Shown: in pieces, positions 44,093 through 54,605 of the stretch
Layout: the number at the start of each line of letters is the position of its first letter
Position numbering within the stretch: position 1 is the stretch's first letter
Assembly (NCBI RefSeq): GCF_949987535.1
Contig: NC_080078.1
Location: 31,082,942 to 31,146,941, forward strand
Reading direction: 5' to 3'
Length of the DNA stretch: 64,000 bases
Source of the DNA: Balaenoptera acutorostrata
Taxonomy: Eukaryota; Chordata; Mammalia; Artiodactyla; Balaenopteridae
Program-made: the position numbers and the translations under genes
The notes under the pieces: generated by a model
What the model was told of the DNA's origin: nothing
Databases searched by the model: none
Seen by the model: the letters and a program-made list of their open reading frames with translations, nothing else

Positions 44093-44392
44093 TTGTCTTT
44101 TTTTTAAAATAAATTTATTTATTTATTTTTGGCTGCATTGGGTCTTCGTTGCTGTGTGTGGGCTTTCTCTAGTTGTGGCAAGTGGGGGCTACTCTTTGTT
44201 GAGGTGCGCGGTCATCTCATTGCGGTGGCTTCTTGTTGCGGAGCACAGGCTCCAGACGCGCAGGCTCAGTAGTTGTGGCTCACGGGCTTAGTTGCTCCGC
44301 GGCATGTGGGATCTTCCCGGACCAGGGCTCGAACCCGTGTCCCTTGCATTGGCAGGCAGATTCTTAATCACTGCGCCACCAAAGAAGTCCCA
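44093..44392 (-). mobile_element. CHR-type tRNA-derived SINE
   Basis: T-rich tail at left, head 'accaaagaagtccca' at right. A perfect 13 bp target duplication CATGTATCTTTTC lies at 44080-44092 and 44393-44405. Confidence 0.98.
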
Positions 44393-45574
44393 CATGTATC
44401 TTTTCAAATTAGTGTTTTCATTTTCTTCAGATATATACCCAAGAGTGGAATTATTAGTACATATGGTAATTCTATTTTTAGTATTTTGAAGAATGTCCAT
44501 ACTGTTTTCCACAGTGGCTGCACCAATTTGTATTCCCCCGGCAGTGTACAAGGGTTCCCTTTTCTCCACATTCTCACCAACATTTGTTATTTGTGTTTTT
44601 TGATATAGCCATTCTGACAGGTATGAGGTGATATCTCATTGTGGTTTTAATTTGCATTTCTCTGATAGTTAATCATGTTGAGCATCTTCTCATGTACCTG
44701 TTGGCCATCTGCGTGTCTTCATTGGAAAAAATGTCTGTTCAGGTCTTCTGCCCATTTTTTAATAGAGTTGTTTGGGGGTTTTTTTGACATTGAGTTGTAT
44801 GAGCTGTTTATATCGATATATTTTGGATATTAACCCCTTATCAGTCATGTCATTTGCAAATAATTTCTCCCATTCACAGTAGGTTGTTCTTTTGTTTTAT
44901 TGAGAGTTTCCTTTGCTGTGCAAAAGCTTTTATGTTTAATTATGTCCCACTTGTTTATTTTTGCTTTTATTTCCTTTGCCTTAGGAGACAGATCCAAAAA
45001 AGATATTGCTACGATTTTGTCAAAGAGTGTTCTGCCTACTTTTTCTTCTAGGAGTTTATGGTTTCTGGTCCTATGTTTAGGTCTTTAATACATTTTGAGT
45101 TTATTTTTTGTATATGGTTTGAGAAAATGTTCTCATTGCATTCTTTTACATGTAACTGTCCAATTTTCCCAACATCACTTGAAAAGATTGTCTTTTCTCC
45201 ATTGTATATTGTTGCCTCCTTTGTTGTAGATTAATTGACCATAAGTGCATGGGTTTATTTTTGGGCTCTTTATTATGTTGCATTGATCTATGTGTCTGAT
45301 TTTGTGCCAGTTCCATTCTGTTTTGATAGCTGTAGCTTTGAAGTATAGGACAAAGCTCCCTGAAGTATAGAACATGTAGTATAGGACATGCTCCCTGAAG
45401 ACAGGCAGCATGTTGCCTCCAGCTCTGCTTTTTTTTCTCAAGATTGCTTTGGCTGCTTGGAGTCTTTGAATAATTTTAGATTTATAGAAAACACATAAAT
45501 TTTAAGATGCATTCAGAACTTAAAATGTGAAGAAGATGCATCTTGGAATTGTACCAATTTCTATGATTATGGCA

Positions 45575-45785
45575 ATCACAGCTAACATTTATTGAGTTTT
45601 TACTATGTACCAGGCACTGCTAAGCGCTCTTGATTTAAAACTTAGACAGTACAGATGGAGAAACTGAGGCACAGAGATGTTAACTTGTTTTCCCTGAGTC
45701 ACCCTTTTAGGATTGACCAAGTCAGGACTTGAATGTGGGCGGTCTGGCTCCAGAACTGTATAACCACTACATATGACCAAGCTTT
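45575..45785 (-). mobile_element. MIR SINE, antisense
   Basis: 'ctatgtaccaggcactgcta', 'gagaaactgaggcacagaga', 'gtataaccactacat' are diagnostic. Confidence 0.87.
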
Positions 45786-46549
45786 ACATGTTTGACCCAG
45801 CTCCAATTTCCATGATGGGCTTTTCTTCCATCAGCTGCTTTCAGGGATAATTGATGAGCTGAGTGTCAGTGGATGAAGCTGAAGGGGGCTCAGTCCTTAG
45901 CCAATGACACATCCCATGCCCTTGGGCATTCCTCTCTGCCCTCTGTGCTCACTTCTACCATGCCATACCAAGTACAACATGGAAATGCCATAAGTTCCCT
46001 GGCCGCAGAGGAGAAGATGGGCACCTCCAGGCTCGAGACCAGCCTGGCCACACTGGCTGCACAGATCTGCTGTGTTAGTACCGAAAACGGACTTTCCAGT
46101 GAACGCGGAGCTCAGGGGCTGTTGACGGCCACATAATTATTCATGCTTTTGTCCAGATAATCAGAGTCATCCTTCAATCTCATTTATCTTGTCTACCCTT
46201 GTGCACCATGAGAGAAAGGTAGCCATTACTCATGGCCCAACTGTTGATCTCTTTTGTTAATTTGTTAATCGGTTTTATGGTAACTTTGGTGGCAGATTTA
46301 AAGTAAATAAGAGAATTTCGCTATAAAGGAGGTTAGAAAAAAATAGAAGTTACTCTTGTTCATTCTCAACATATGAAGGACCCTGTGACTAAGTATAGAG
46401 ATAGCTGTTACCTGCAAGGTATGAGGGTCCCCATATTCCTTGCTTGCCTTAATGCATGAATTTTCTATTCTTCATTTTTCCTCTGGGTAAAGGCATTTAA
46501 GACAGTTATACATTTTACAGCTCATACAGAGCCCTGTAGCCTATAAAGG
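45786..46549. other. Non-repeat stretch, candidate conserved element
   Basis: No repeat is recognised. An 87-codon plus frame at 45873-46136 has no domain. The section 46125-46330 contains TAATTATTCATG (46134-46145), CAGATAATC and TTAATTTGTTAATC motifs, suggestive of an enhancer; unproven. Confidence 0.35.
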
Positions 46550-46765
46550 TGAGAGCTTAAAAATGTGCCTCTGTCCTCAGATTATCTGGGATTGAACCCT
46601 AGCTCTATTACTTTCTTTGTGATCTTAAGTCACTTAAATTCTCAGTGCCTCAATTTTCTTATCTGTAAAATGAGGTTAATAATAGTACATACCTTGTAGA
46701 GTTGTTGGAGGTCCTAGTCCATATTAAATCTTCAATAAATGCCCTGTTCATTCTCCTCCTTCTCA
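46550..46765 (+). mobile_element. MIR SINE
   Basis: 'tgggattgaaccctagctct', 'aattttcttatctgtaaaat', 'cttgtagagttgttggaggt' are in order. Confidence 0.85.
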
Positions 46766-46954
46766 TTATAATTATTTTTATTGTTGTTATTATTTTCAAT
46801 ATGCTATTTCATTAGATCTTTTCAAGCAGCCTGTAATAAAAGGAATAGCATCATTTAAAGTAGTGTAACCCACTGAGAGAGGAATAGTGCTTGCTATTCT
46901 AGCACCCTAATAGAGGGATATTGTCATCTGTTCTATTCACTTAATATCCCAGCA

Positions 46955-47500
46955 ACTTTTTAATCGACTTTATTGAGTTATAATTAACATTAAATAGAAT
47001 GCTCACATTTTAAGTGTATTGTTCATGAACTTTTATCAAATGTATATACCTGTACTATCAAGACACAGAAAGTTTCCATCACACTCAGTTGTTTCCTTGT
47101 ATCCCTTCCCATTCAATCCTCCTCCCCCAGCCTCAGTCAACTATTGATCTTCTTTCTGTCACTACAGAGTATATTCGTCTTTTATAGAATTTCATATAAA
47201 TGGAATCATGCAATATGTACTCTTTTGTGTTTGGATTCTTTCACTCGGCAGAGTGCTTTCCAGATTCAATTATGTGTCTGTGTATCAGTAGTTTGCTCCT
47301 TTTTATTGCTAAGTAGTATCACATTTTATGGCTATAACAGAGTTTATCTGTTCAATGGTTGATGGACTTTGGGGCTGTTTCCAGTATTTGGGTGTTGTGG
47401 ATAAGGTTGCTCAGTAACTTGTGCACAAGCCCAAATCCATATGGAATATATTTTCATTTCTCTTGGGCAGATACATAGGAGTAGAATTGCTGGAGAACCA
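46955..47500 (-). mobile_element. Old L1 3' end, antisense
   Basis: 'actttattgagttataatta', 'cactcagttgtttccttgta', 'tggaatcatgcaatatgtac', 'ggagtagaattgctgga' follow old L1M 3' UTR. Confidence 0.83.
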
Positions 47501-47576
47501 CAGAATCTCGACCACAATATTTATTAAGGACTTCTCACTCCTCCAACCGCTCATCTCTACTAATACTTACAATTTT

Positions 47577-47693
47577 TTTTTTTGGCTGCACCGTGAGGCA
47601 TGCGGCATCTTAGTTCCCCGACCAGGGAACAAACCCATGCCCCGTGCATTGGGAACTTGGAGTCTTCACCACTAGACCACCAGGGAAGTCCCC
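47577..47693 (-). mobile_element. Short tRNA-derived SINE (older type)
   Basis: About 117 bp: T tail, 'ccccgaccagggaacaaacc' B box region, head 'gaccaccagggaagtcc'. Similar to 9131-9290 and shorter than the 300 bp CHR copies. No clear target duplication. Confidence 0.88.
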
Positions 47694-48609
47694 ACATTCT
47701 TTTGTTCAGGACTTTTAAAAGATTAAGAAATTAGAACTATATATAATTTATCAGAAGTTGACCTGAACTAATTAGTAATACCCAATAATGCATATTAATG
47801 TAGTGGCTTTCTGCTAATGACTTCTGGTCCTTCTGTTCTGAGAAATAGTGACTCATGGAACCAAAGTAGGAAGGTGTCTCTCTCCTGGTCCGAGCAGTGT
47901 GACTGTAGTAACTCCCTGACATCAGAACATGTAGTGCCGAGGAGACACAGATTGCAGTGAACGACTTCAGTCAGTCCTTCACAGGCTTCCAGAAAACAGC
48001 CTCTCGCTCATGGAAGACATGTCCATAGACCCTCTAGGAAGCAAGGTGCTACCCCATTGATCCCTGGATGATGCCAAAGCTTGTCCTTGGTCAGATTCCA
48101 CCTGCTTCTCCAGGTCCTGCCATCCTATCCTTTTAAAGTCAACTCCCTTCCCTAATGCCTTTTCGTAGAATATGCAACAATGTCAACTTTTCTCTTCTGT
48201 TTTATTCCGTATTCCACTTGAATCCCACTCCCCATTTCACTTCCCCTTTCCCATGGACAAGCTTTCCAGTGCAGTCAATGTATATCATTCCTCTACATAT
48301 GTTCTTGCAAAATGTTACTATTTGAGGGTTGGATGAGTCACCTTGACAGAGACATTCCCACCGAAATTGCATTCAGTTAGTAGCTCACCAAAGGAAAACA
48401 AAAGTGTTTGTAACCAAAGGAAGGGGGAAGGATTCCTGAACAGGGGGAACCAGTAGGTATCCACTACAGTCCTCTCCATCCCAACAGGATCCTTCCTGCA
48501 GACACTAGTGATCCCTTTAGGTGTTTAGAATTTTAGATACTGTGTCCAGGTGTAGCAAAAGGCTTCAAATAAATTGGGAGGGGAGACTTGGAATAAGGGG
48601 AGCCTAATA
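47694..48609. other. Unassigned non-coding stretch
   Basis: Nothing is recognised. Confidence 0.4.
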
Positions 48610-48990
48610 GATGTCTTTTAATCAGACCTCTATTGAGTACCTCCTGTGTGCCAGATACTCTGGAGTGATGCAGAGAGGAATCAGTGCTTCCTTTCTTTTT
48701 AGAGCCTATGGTCTAATGGAGGGAGACTGACATGGAAAAAAATGATCTCTTCTACCAGACACATTATTATAAATGGGCAAAGGTCTATGAAATAGAAATA
48801 AGGGAGAGGTTAATTTCGGCACTGGGGTGGGGAGGGAGTTGGAGAAGGCTTCCTGGAGGGGGTGCAATCTTAGCTGAGCACTTATGTAACAAACATCTAC
48901 TGAGCATCTGTCACAGGTGCTTGGGATTCTGCCGTGAATAAAAAAGATCAAGGCTGTATTCTCATGGGGTTTCCAAGCAGATTCTAGGGA
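48610..48990 (-). mobile_element. L2 LINE, antisense (possibly two pieces)
   Basis: 'cctgtgtgccagatactctg', 'gagcctatggtctaatggag', 'gaaggcttcctggagggggt', then again 'tctactgagcatctgtcaca', which suggests two adjoining fragments. Confidence 0.75.
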
Positions 48991-49194
48991 ACTGTGACTT
49001 GCCCCTGTCAACCCCTCCAGCAAGATGCCTCCTCTAGCCCCACCCCTACTTCTCACCTGTGTTTTAGCCACGTGGTGACAAGTCATTAGCAGACAAATGA
49101 CTCCCATTTTCTCCTGCATTCACGAATGAGCCCATGCTGCTCTCTTGCCTGAGACCTGCTCCCTGCCTGCTCTCTATCTAACCAACAGTTGCTA
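48991..49194. other. Short unassigned stretch
   Basis: Nothing is recognised. Confidence 0.4.
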
Positions 49195-49425
49195 ATACCT
49201 TCTCCTCCAGGGGGCTTCCTGGAAGCTCTCTCTCCTCCCCTGCCTTGGCTTTGTCCTGCCTCCTCTGTGCTCTCACAGCCCCTGTGTTTTCTCTCCTCCA
49301 TAAGTTCATTGATTACAATATGAGCCTTGATTCCCCTCTCTGTCTCCTTGAGGGCAGGGACTGCATTGGATTCATCTTATTTCCAAGTACGCGTTTGCTA
49401 AATTTTTGATGAATGAATGAATATT
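49195..49425 (+). mobile_element. L2 LINE 3' end
   Basis: 'ctctgtctccttgagggcag' and 'ggactgcattggattcatc' with a final gatgaatgaatga tail. Confidence 0.75.
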
Positions 49426-49434
49426 GGGGGAAAA

Positions 49435-49595
49435 CCTAGTCTGAAATCTATGTCTTGGTTCTGGTCTTGCTTCAACAATCAAATTACTGTGTGACCTGAG
49501 ATAAATCCATTGCCCCCTCTGATCCTCTGTTTCTTCATCTGGATGTGAAAATCTTCAGGGTCCTCTCTTTAGTTCTGAGCCTCTATACACCTCCT
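49435..49595 (+). mobile_element. MIR SINE
   Basis: 'caaattactgtgtgacctga', 'cctctgtttcttcatctgga' are MIR phrases. Confidence 0.68.
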
Positions 49596-50594
49596 TCTCT
49601 CTTAAGAAAATTATAAGTGTCTTTGTGGGAAAGTACAAAGGAAGAATGGCAAACTTACCCCAGATCCCACCATCCAGAAATAACCATAGTTCACATTTGA
49701 TGAAGGTCACTCCAGACATCTTTCTAAGGTCATGTACTAATAGATGGGAGATGAACAGATAGAAAGAAAATGATAAAAAACAGGATCATTGTATCCTGAC
49801 TTTTTGAAATACGATGTTAAATTAATCTTTCCCTAGATGTAATAGAAGCAAAAGAAATTGAAATGAAACTAAAGGACTTTCTGAACCCCAAAGTCCCATT
49901 ATTCTGACATTAAACACTTAACAAAGCTACAGCCCAAGAAATACCAACAATTTAGATACAAAGAAATTTCAAAACAGAGGGTAGAACAGATGTCTTTTAA
50001 TTCTGACCATGAGATCTCAGACCCTAAGCCAGAAGAATAGGCTGCAGGGTCCCGATGATTCGGTTCCAGCGGGCTTGCGAAGGCCTGATGGGTGACTAGC
50101 TGCCCAGCCGTGGTCCATAATTTATGACAGCACCGCACTGACCCAAACTCTTCTGCTTGAGGAGCCCGGTACCCGAGGCTGTCAGCCGGGGCTGTCAGCA
50201 ATCCAGTGGGGCTGGGGTGGACCCTGCGAGCCCCCATCCTGGGGAGCTGGCATGTCTGACTGCCTGATACATCCTCCCCAGAATCCAAAATGCTTGAGGG
50301 CGGATGGGCGAGATCTGGAGACCACGTTCTGATTTGACTCCAGGGGGCGGTTCTGGCAATAAATTACACATGTGGCGGAAATTCACCCATCTTCAGGTCC
50401 CAACCCCTCTTGGCTTTCATAGACAGATGAACTCACAGTCTGATTTTATCTCCTCAGACAAGGTGGCTGTCACAAGAAACAGGGATGCCTTGACTCTTGC
50501 AGCAAGAACATAGGACAGGACACCAGTGGTGGGATTTTAGGGTCAGGCAGGAAAAAAAAAAAAATGGTGGCATCACCATAGGGCAGGGTAAGTC
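49596..50594. other. Non-repeat stretch, candidate conserved element
   Basis: No repeat is recognised. The section around 50040-50270 is well mixed, with 'tccataatttatgacagcac' (50116-50135) as a possible homeobox-type site. A 129-codon minus frame overlaps it without domain support. Confidence 0.35.
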
Positions 50595-50770
50595 CCAAAG
50601 TTCTGGGTCTGAATCCAGGATCTGCCCTTTACTAGCTGTGCTCATTCAGGCTAGTGTCTTAACCTTTCTGGGCCTCAGTTTTCTCGCCTGTGGATAGAGC
50701 TGAGAATAGTAATGATTGCTGAGGGTTGCTGTGGGTATAAAGCAGCTAGCACACCCAGGGTTCTTGCTAA
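50595..50770 (+). mobile_element. MIR SINE
   Basis: 'gggtctgaatccaggatctg', 'cttaacctttctgggcctca' are diagnostic. Confidence 0.85.
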
Positions 50771-50875
50771 ATTAAATCTACTTGTATGACCTTAACAAGT
50801 TAATATGGTCTCTTGGTATCTCAGTTTTATCGTAATCAGTATAATAACAATATGGTGATAATAGCCAACCATGAA
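50771..50875 (+). mobile_element. Possible second MIR fragment
   Basis: 'tgtatgaccttaacaagtta' and 'tctcagttttatcgtaatca' look like a second, more diverged MIR core directly behind the first. Confidence 0.5.
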
Positions 50876-51123
50876 GGCCACGTATTGGATTCTTAGTGTG
50901 TGGTGGGCACACAACAAAGAGGTAATTGACAAGAGTTTAATGAGGTGTATAGTTACAAAAATGGGGGTCAGGTTACGGGGTATGGTGAAGTACCCCAGAG
51001 TTGGCAAGAGTGGGAAACCATAAACTATTCAGCCTCCAGGGTCAGGAGAAGGATGGGCTCCAGGAGCTCAGGGAGCAGCTGTGGCTGTAGGAAAGGGCGG
51101 CCCAGCAGAAGCACAGCTTTTTA

Positions 51124-51155
51124 ATTTTTGTTTGTTTTGTTTGTTTGTTTGTTTG
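51124..51155. repeat. (TTTG)n microsatellite
   Basis: Several TTTG units, some imperfect, next to a strong inverted repeat. Confidence 0.9.
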
Positions 51156-51203
51156 TTCCCCCTGGTCCCTCCCAAGGCTGCGGGGAGGGACCAGGGGAAC
51201 AAA
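51152..51203. repeat. 21 bp inverted repeat (hairpin)
   Basis: Left arm 51152-51173 and right arm 51183-51203 are reverse complements over 21 bp with a single extra C on the left, around a 9 base spacer. The core arms read TGGTCCCTCCC and GGGAGGGACCA. The right arm's AACAAA pairs with the end of the TTTG run. Confidence 0.92.
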
Positions 51204-51359
51204 CGCACTTTCCAGTTTCTGCCGTGGCTCCTGAGGGCCAAACCCACTGAAAACCAGAGGGCAACGGAGCGAAGGGTGATGCGGTCGGAGGGGTTTCCGC
51301 TCTTGGAGCACAGAGAGGGTTGAGCAGGGTGAAAAGATCCCCAGCACAACTCTGCAGGC

Positions 51360-51530
51360 TTTGTCTTATTTCATCCTTGCCACGAGCTAGAGGTCAGGAC
51401 TGTTGTACCCCTGTTTACAGGTGAAGGGACTGAGGCCTGGAGAGTTTAGGAGCCTCATCCAAGCTGCAGTGTGGCGAGTGGCAGAGCTGGTCCTCAGACC
51501 TGGGTCCGTGTGAATCAGGAGCCACCCTCG
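51360..51530 (-). mobile_element. MIR SINE, antisense
   Basis: 'cccctgtttacaggtgaagg', 'ggactgaggcctggagagtt', 'gagtggcagagctggtcctc'. Confidence 0.83.
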
Positions 51531-51639
51531 CAATTATTTCTGTTAGCGATGCTGACTGTCCGAGGTGATCGGCATGCTTGGGATGATCTCATGAGAAGAA
51601 GATGAGGCAGGAGAGGCACGGGACACACGGAGGGGCTGA

Positions 51640-52580
51640 CAGGGCCGTCCTCCACTTAGCCACCAGGATGACCTTTCTGAGACACACACCTGAAGCCGCC
51701 TCACACCCACTCCTTCCATGGCTCCCCATCGTCCTCATGAAAAAGTTAAGTCTCTTTCCTTCTCTTCCACAAGCTTCATCTTCTTCCACAGCCAGCCAGA
51801 TTCCCCAAGCTCCAGCCACATGGAAACATAAACTAATCTCTACACTTACGGCATCTGTGGCAGTCAGTGTTCTACAGAGAAACAGAACCAAGCTAGAGAC
51901 AGAGATATACATATGTGTATTAAGAGATTTATTTCTAGGAATCGGCTTGATGTGTGGGGGGCTGGTAAATGTGAAATCTATGGGGCAGGCTGGGAGGCTG
52001 GAAACTCAAGCGGGAGCTGATGCCGCAAACTTGCGGCAGAATTTCTTCTTCAGGAAACCTGTCTCTCTCCCAAGCCCTTACAGCTGATTGAATGAAGCCC
52101 ACCCACATTATTGAGGGTAATCCCCCTTCTTTAAAATCAACTGATTGTAAGTCTTAACCACATCTACACAATACCTTCACGGCAACTCCTAGATTAGTGT
52201 TTGATTAAGTAACTGGGTACCACAGCCTGTGATCACAGCATCCTTTCATGCCCCCACACCTTTTCAAAAGCTGTCCCCTCTGCCTGGGCATCCCTCCCAG
52301 CCTTCTCAGTCTTGTGAGCCTTAGACGCACTGCCCAGATGTCCCCTCCTTTGTGACGGCTTCCCAGATTTCCCCAAGCAGGGTGAGACCCCCTCTCTTGA
52401 CCCCCATAGCACCCGAGGCTCAATTCTGTCTCAACATTTATCACACAGCACAGCAAATATTTACTTCTATCCCCTCCACCCCCCAGCTAGACTAGGTGGA
52501 GGGTGGGTATTTTTTCAACCCAGTGTCCCCAGCATGTAGCACATAAAGGGGGCACAATAAATATTTGTTAAATGAATCAA
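51640..52580 (+). mobile_element. L2 LINE, split by an LTR
   Basis: Left part to 51855: 'aggatgacctttctgagaca', 'catggctccccatcgtcctc'. Right part from 52243: 'ctcaacatttatcacacagc', 'tccccagcatgtagcacata', and the end 'aataaatatttgttaaatga'. The LTR between them is listed next. Confidence 0.85.
51856..52237 (-). mobile_element. MLT1D-like solo LTR, apparently complete
   Basis: The 382 bp element runs TG to CA: 'gttctacagagaaacagaac' near the left, 'cacccacattattgagggta' in the middle, 'aactgggtaccacagcc' and 'gtgatcaca' at the end. A perfect 5 bp target duplication GCATC lies at 51851-51855 and 52238-52242, within an L2. No viral genes. Confidence 0.9.
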
Positions 52581-53244
52581 TTTCTTATAGTCAAGAAGAA
52601 GAATGTGAAGGAACAAACCCTGAAGCTCCGTGAGGCATGGGGAGCTTTCACCACACACAAAATCCACCGAGATATACATTTCACCCCACTCAGCCTTGAT
52701 CTCAATGTCTTTCCTCCCTGCTGCTTAGAGCTAAGTCAAGGCAGGACTGCCACGGGGCCAGGTGAGTCATTAAACAGTGTGTGTGGGGTTGGGGGCAAAG
52801 GCAGGCATGTCTGCAGAAAGTCACCAGGGGCTGCTCTCCGCGAGAGGTTTCTGCAATTGGTATTCCACAGCATGTGCCATTTTTCAGCTTCTTGCTGGAA
52901 AGCAGCAAGTAATTGACGTGGTTGTAAATCATTCCAGTGCAGCTGTCCCAGTGATAAGTGCCTGGGAATTGGGAAGGGACGTGGGGACGTGCTCCTGCCC
53001 TCGGGAGCCAAGCAGGCTATTTCCGAAGCTTGGCAATTTATGCTGAAATGCAGGGGTCTTGGTCCTTTGGCTCCCGAATGAACAGGAGGCAGGGCGACTT
53101 TCATTCTCATGGTGGGCTCCACAGGGAGAAGATGCGAGGGGCCAGATCTCCTGGGGGAGTAGGTGCTTTAGCACCCTGGACGTGTAGCCACCTCAGTAAG
53201 AAATCCACTTCTAAGCTTGGTCAACCTTAGAAAAAATTTTCAAA
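52581..53244. other. Non-repeat stretch, candidate conserved element
   Basis: No repeat is recognised. Around 52850-52950 the mix includes 'agcaagtaattgacgtggtt' and 'gtaaatcattcc'. Several overlapping frames on both strands have no domain support. Confidence 0.35.
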
Positions 53245-53395
53245 CTCCCTCATATTCATTCTATTTACATGTAAAATGGAGACAAAAATAGTAGCTACTA
53301 CGTAGAGTTGTGAGGATTAAATGAATGCTATTAAAGCATTTGTAACAGTGCCTGGAACGTGGCAACCACTCTATAAATGTTTGCCATCGTCACCA
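53245..53395 (+). mobile_element. MIR SINE 3' part
   Basis: 'tttacatgtaaaatggagac', 'gttgtgaggattaaatgaat', 'agtgcctggaacgtggcaac', 'ctataaatgtttgcc'. Confidence 0.85.
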
Positions 53396-53404
53396 TCATG
53401 ACTA

Positions 53405-53495
53405 TATCAGCATCATCACCACCATCACCACCATCATCATCACCATCATCATCACCGTATCATCATCACCATCATCATCACCATCATCTTTGCTA
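53405..53495. repeat. ATC/ACC trinucleotide microsatellite
   Basis: Alternating CAT and CAC triplets. It causes a His/Ser-rich frame that is not a gene. Confidence 0.95.
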
Positions 53496-53509
53496 TTGTC
53501 ATCATGATT

Positions 53510-53835
53510 GTCTTGTCAAATGTTTACTTAGATCCTATTACATACCAGGTTCTATACTAGGTTCAGAGAATTCTAGAGATTGAAAGATATGATCCTCTAA
53601 CAGGAAGTCGGGCATGCAGACATCCACAGGTGCTGCAACAAACGCTTGTTCAAGGGAAGCGGCACAGGGAAGAAATAGATGAAGACTTCCAAGAGGAGCA
53701 ATGTTTGAACTGACTCTTTAAGAAGGTCCAAGAGAAGAAGAAATTGGTAAGGCAGACAAGAGGGTGCTGTGTACGGTGCAAGATAACACTCCAGGCAGAG
53801 GAAGGGCATGGAGACCCTGATCTGCAACGTGCAAT
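53510..53835 (-). mobile_element. L2 LINE, antisense
   Basis: 'tattacataccaggttctat', 'caagaggagcaatgtttgaa', 'cactccaggcagaggaaggg' are in antisense L2 order. Confidence 0.72.
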
Positions 53836-54164
53836 CAAGGTGCTATATGACCCGGCACCTAACCTGATCAGGGATATGTGAGCAGAACTGATGGCCCCTC
53901 AGAACATCGCTAAGTTGCATTCATGGCCACAGAAGATTCCTGGCCTTCAATACACTGTAACATGTGTTCTAAGTAGGTGAAAGTTTCTGCTGTAAGCTGT
54001 CTTCACAGCCTCACTCCATCATCTCCATAGAAACGTTAGATGGATAAATCCCAGGTAAACGGTCCTGGATTCCTTCTTCCACCCATAAGCACTAACACGA
54101 AGGAAAAAATGCTACTCAAGTTTCCTCTGTATTTTGGATCTCCTCATTCACGTAATTGTAAGTG
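53836..54164. other. Unassigned non-coding stretch
   Basis: Nothing is recognised. Confidence 0.4.
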
Positions 54165-54385
54165 TAATATTAATAGCTCTCACTGAATGGGCTTTCATTT
54201 TCTGTGCCAAGCACTCTTCTAGACACTTAATATACAACATATTATTAAACTATCAGCAGAGTCGCAAGGAAGACAACGTACTAAGCCTACTTAATAGATG
54301 AGAAAACTGAAGCTCCAACTGGCACGTCCAAGGCGATGCAGGCAGTGAGTGGTAGACCTAGGATTCGAATCTCATTCTGCAAAAT
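54165..54385 (-). mobile_element. MIR SINE, antisense
   Basis: 'ttctgtgccaagcactcttc', 'gatgagaaaactgaagctcc', 'acctaggattcgaatctcat'. Confidence 0.83.
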
Positions 54386-54404
54386 TAATCTTTGGATTAC
54401 TCTA

Positions 54405-54605
54405 GAGCTACAATGTCCAATGTGGCAGCCACCAGACATGTGTGGCTATTTACATATAAATGTTAATTGAATCAAATTTAAAATTCAGTTCCAAGTTTGC
54501 ACCAGTCACAAAGTGTTCCATAGCCGCATGTGACCAGTAACTACTGTACCGGGTAGTATAGATGTGGAACATGTCCATCATCCAGCAAGTTCTACGGAAC
54601 AGAGC
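54405..54605. mobile_element. hAT-type MER DNA element with palindromic arms
   Basis: 'acaatgtccaatgtggcagc' at left and 'agttctacggaacagagctg' at right are near-inverted partners, with 'atgtgtggctatt' and 'cgcatgtgaccagtaactac' as inner arms. This is the layout of a non-autonomous MER element; I do not assign the subfamily. Confidence 0.65.

Larger units (their letters stand above)
43210..45475 (-). mobile_element. L1 of about 1.6 kb, antisense, with two SINEs
   Basis: Antisense L1 from the 3' UTR ('attgaaatatagttgattta', 'ggtaaccactagtttgttct') into ORF2 ('gtggttttaatttgcatttc', 'gtgccagttccattctgttt'). It ends near 45475 after 'gattgctttggctgcttgg'. SINEs interrupt it at 43295-43602 and 44093-44392. 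Reading frames are broken. Confidence 0.93.

Noticed and set aside
45873..46136. 87-codon frame starting with a possible initiation codon
   Set aside because: No domain or homologue recognised; more likely part of a non-coding block.
51042..51349. Overlapping 93- and 101-codon minus frames
   Set aside because: They cross the TTTG microsatellite and the inverted repeat; no domain.
53377..53583. His/Ser/Pro-rich small frame
   Set aside because: A translation of the ATC/ACC microsatellite.
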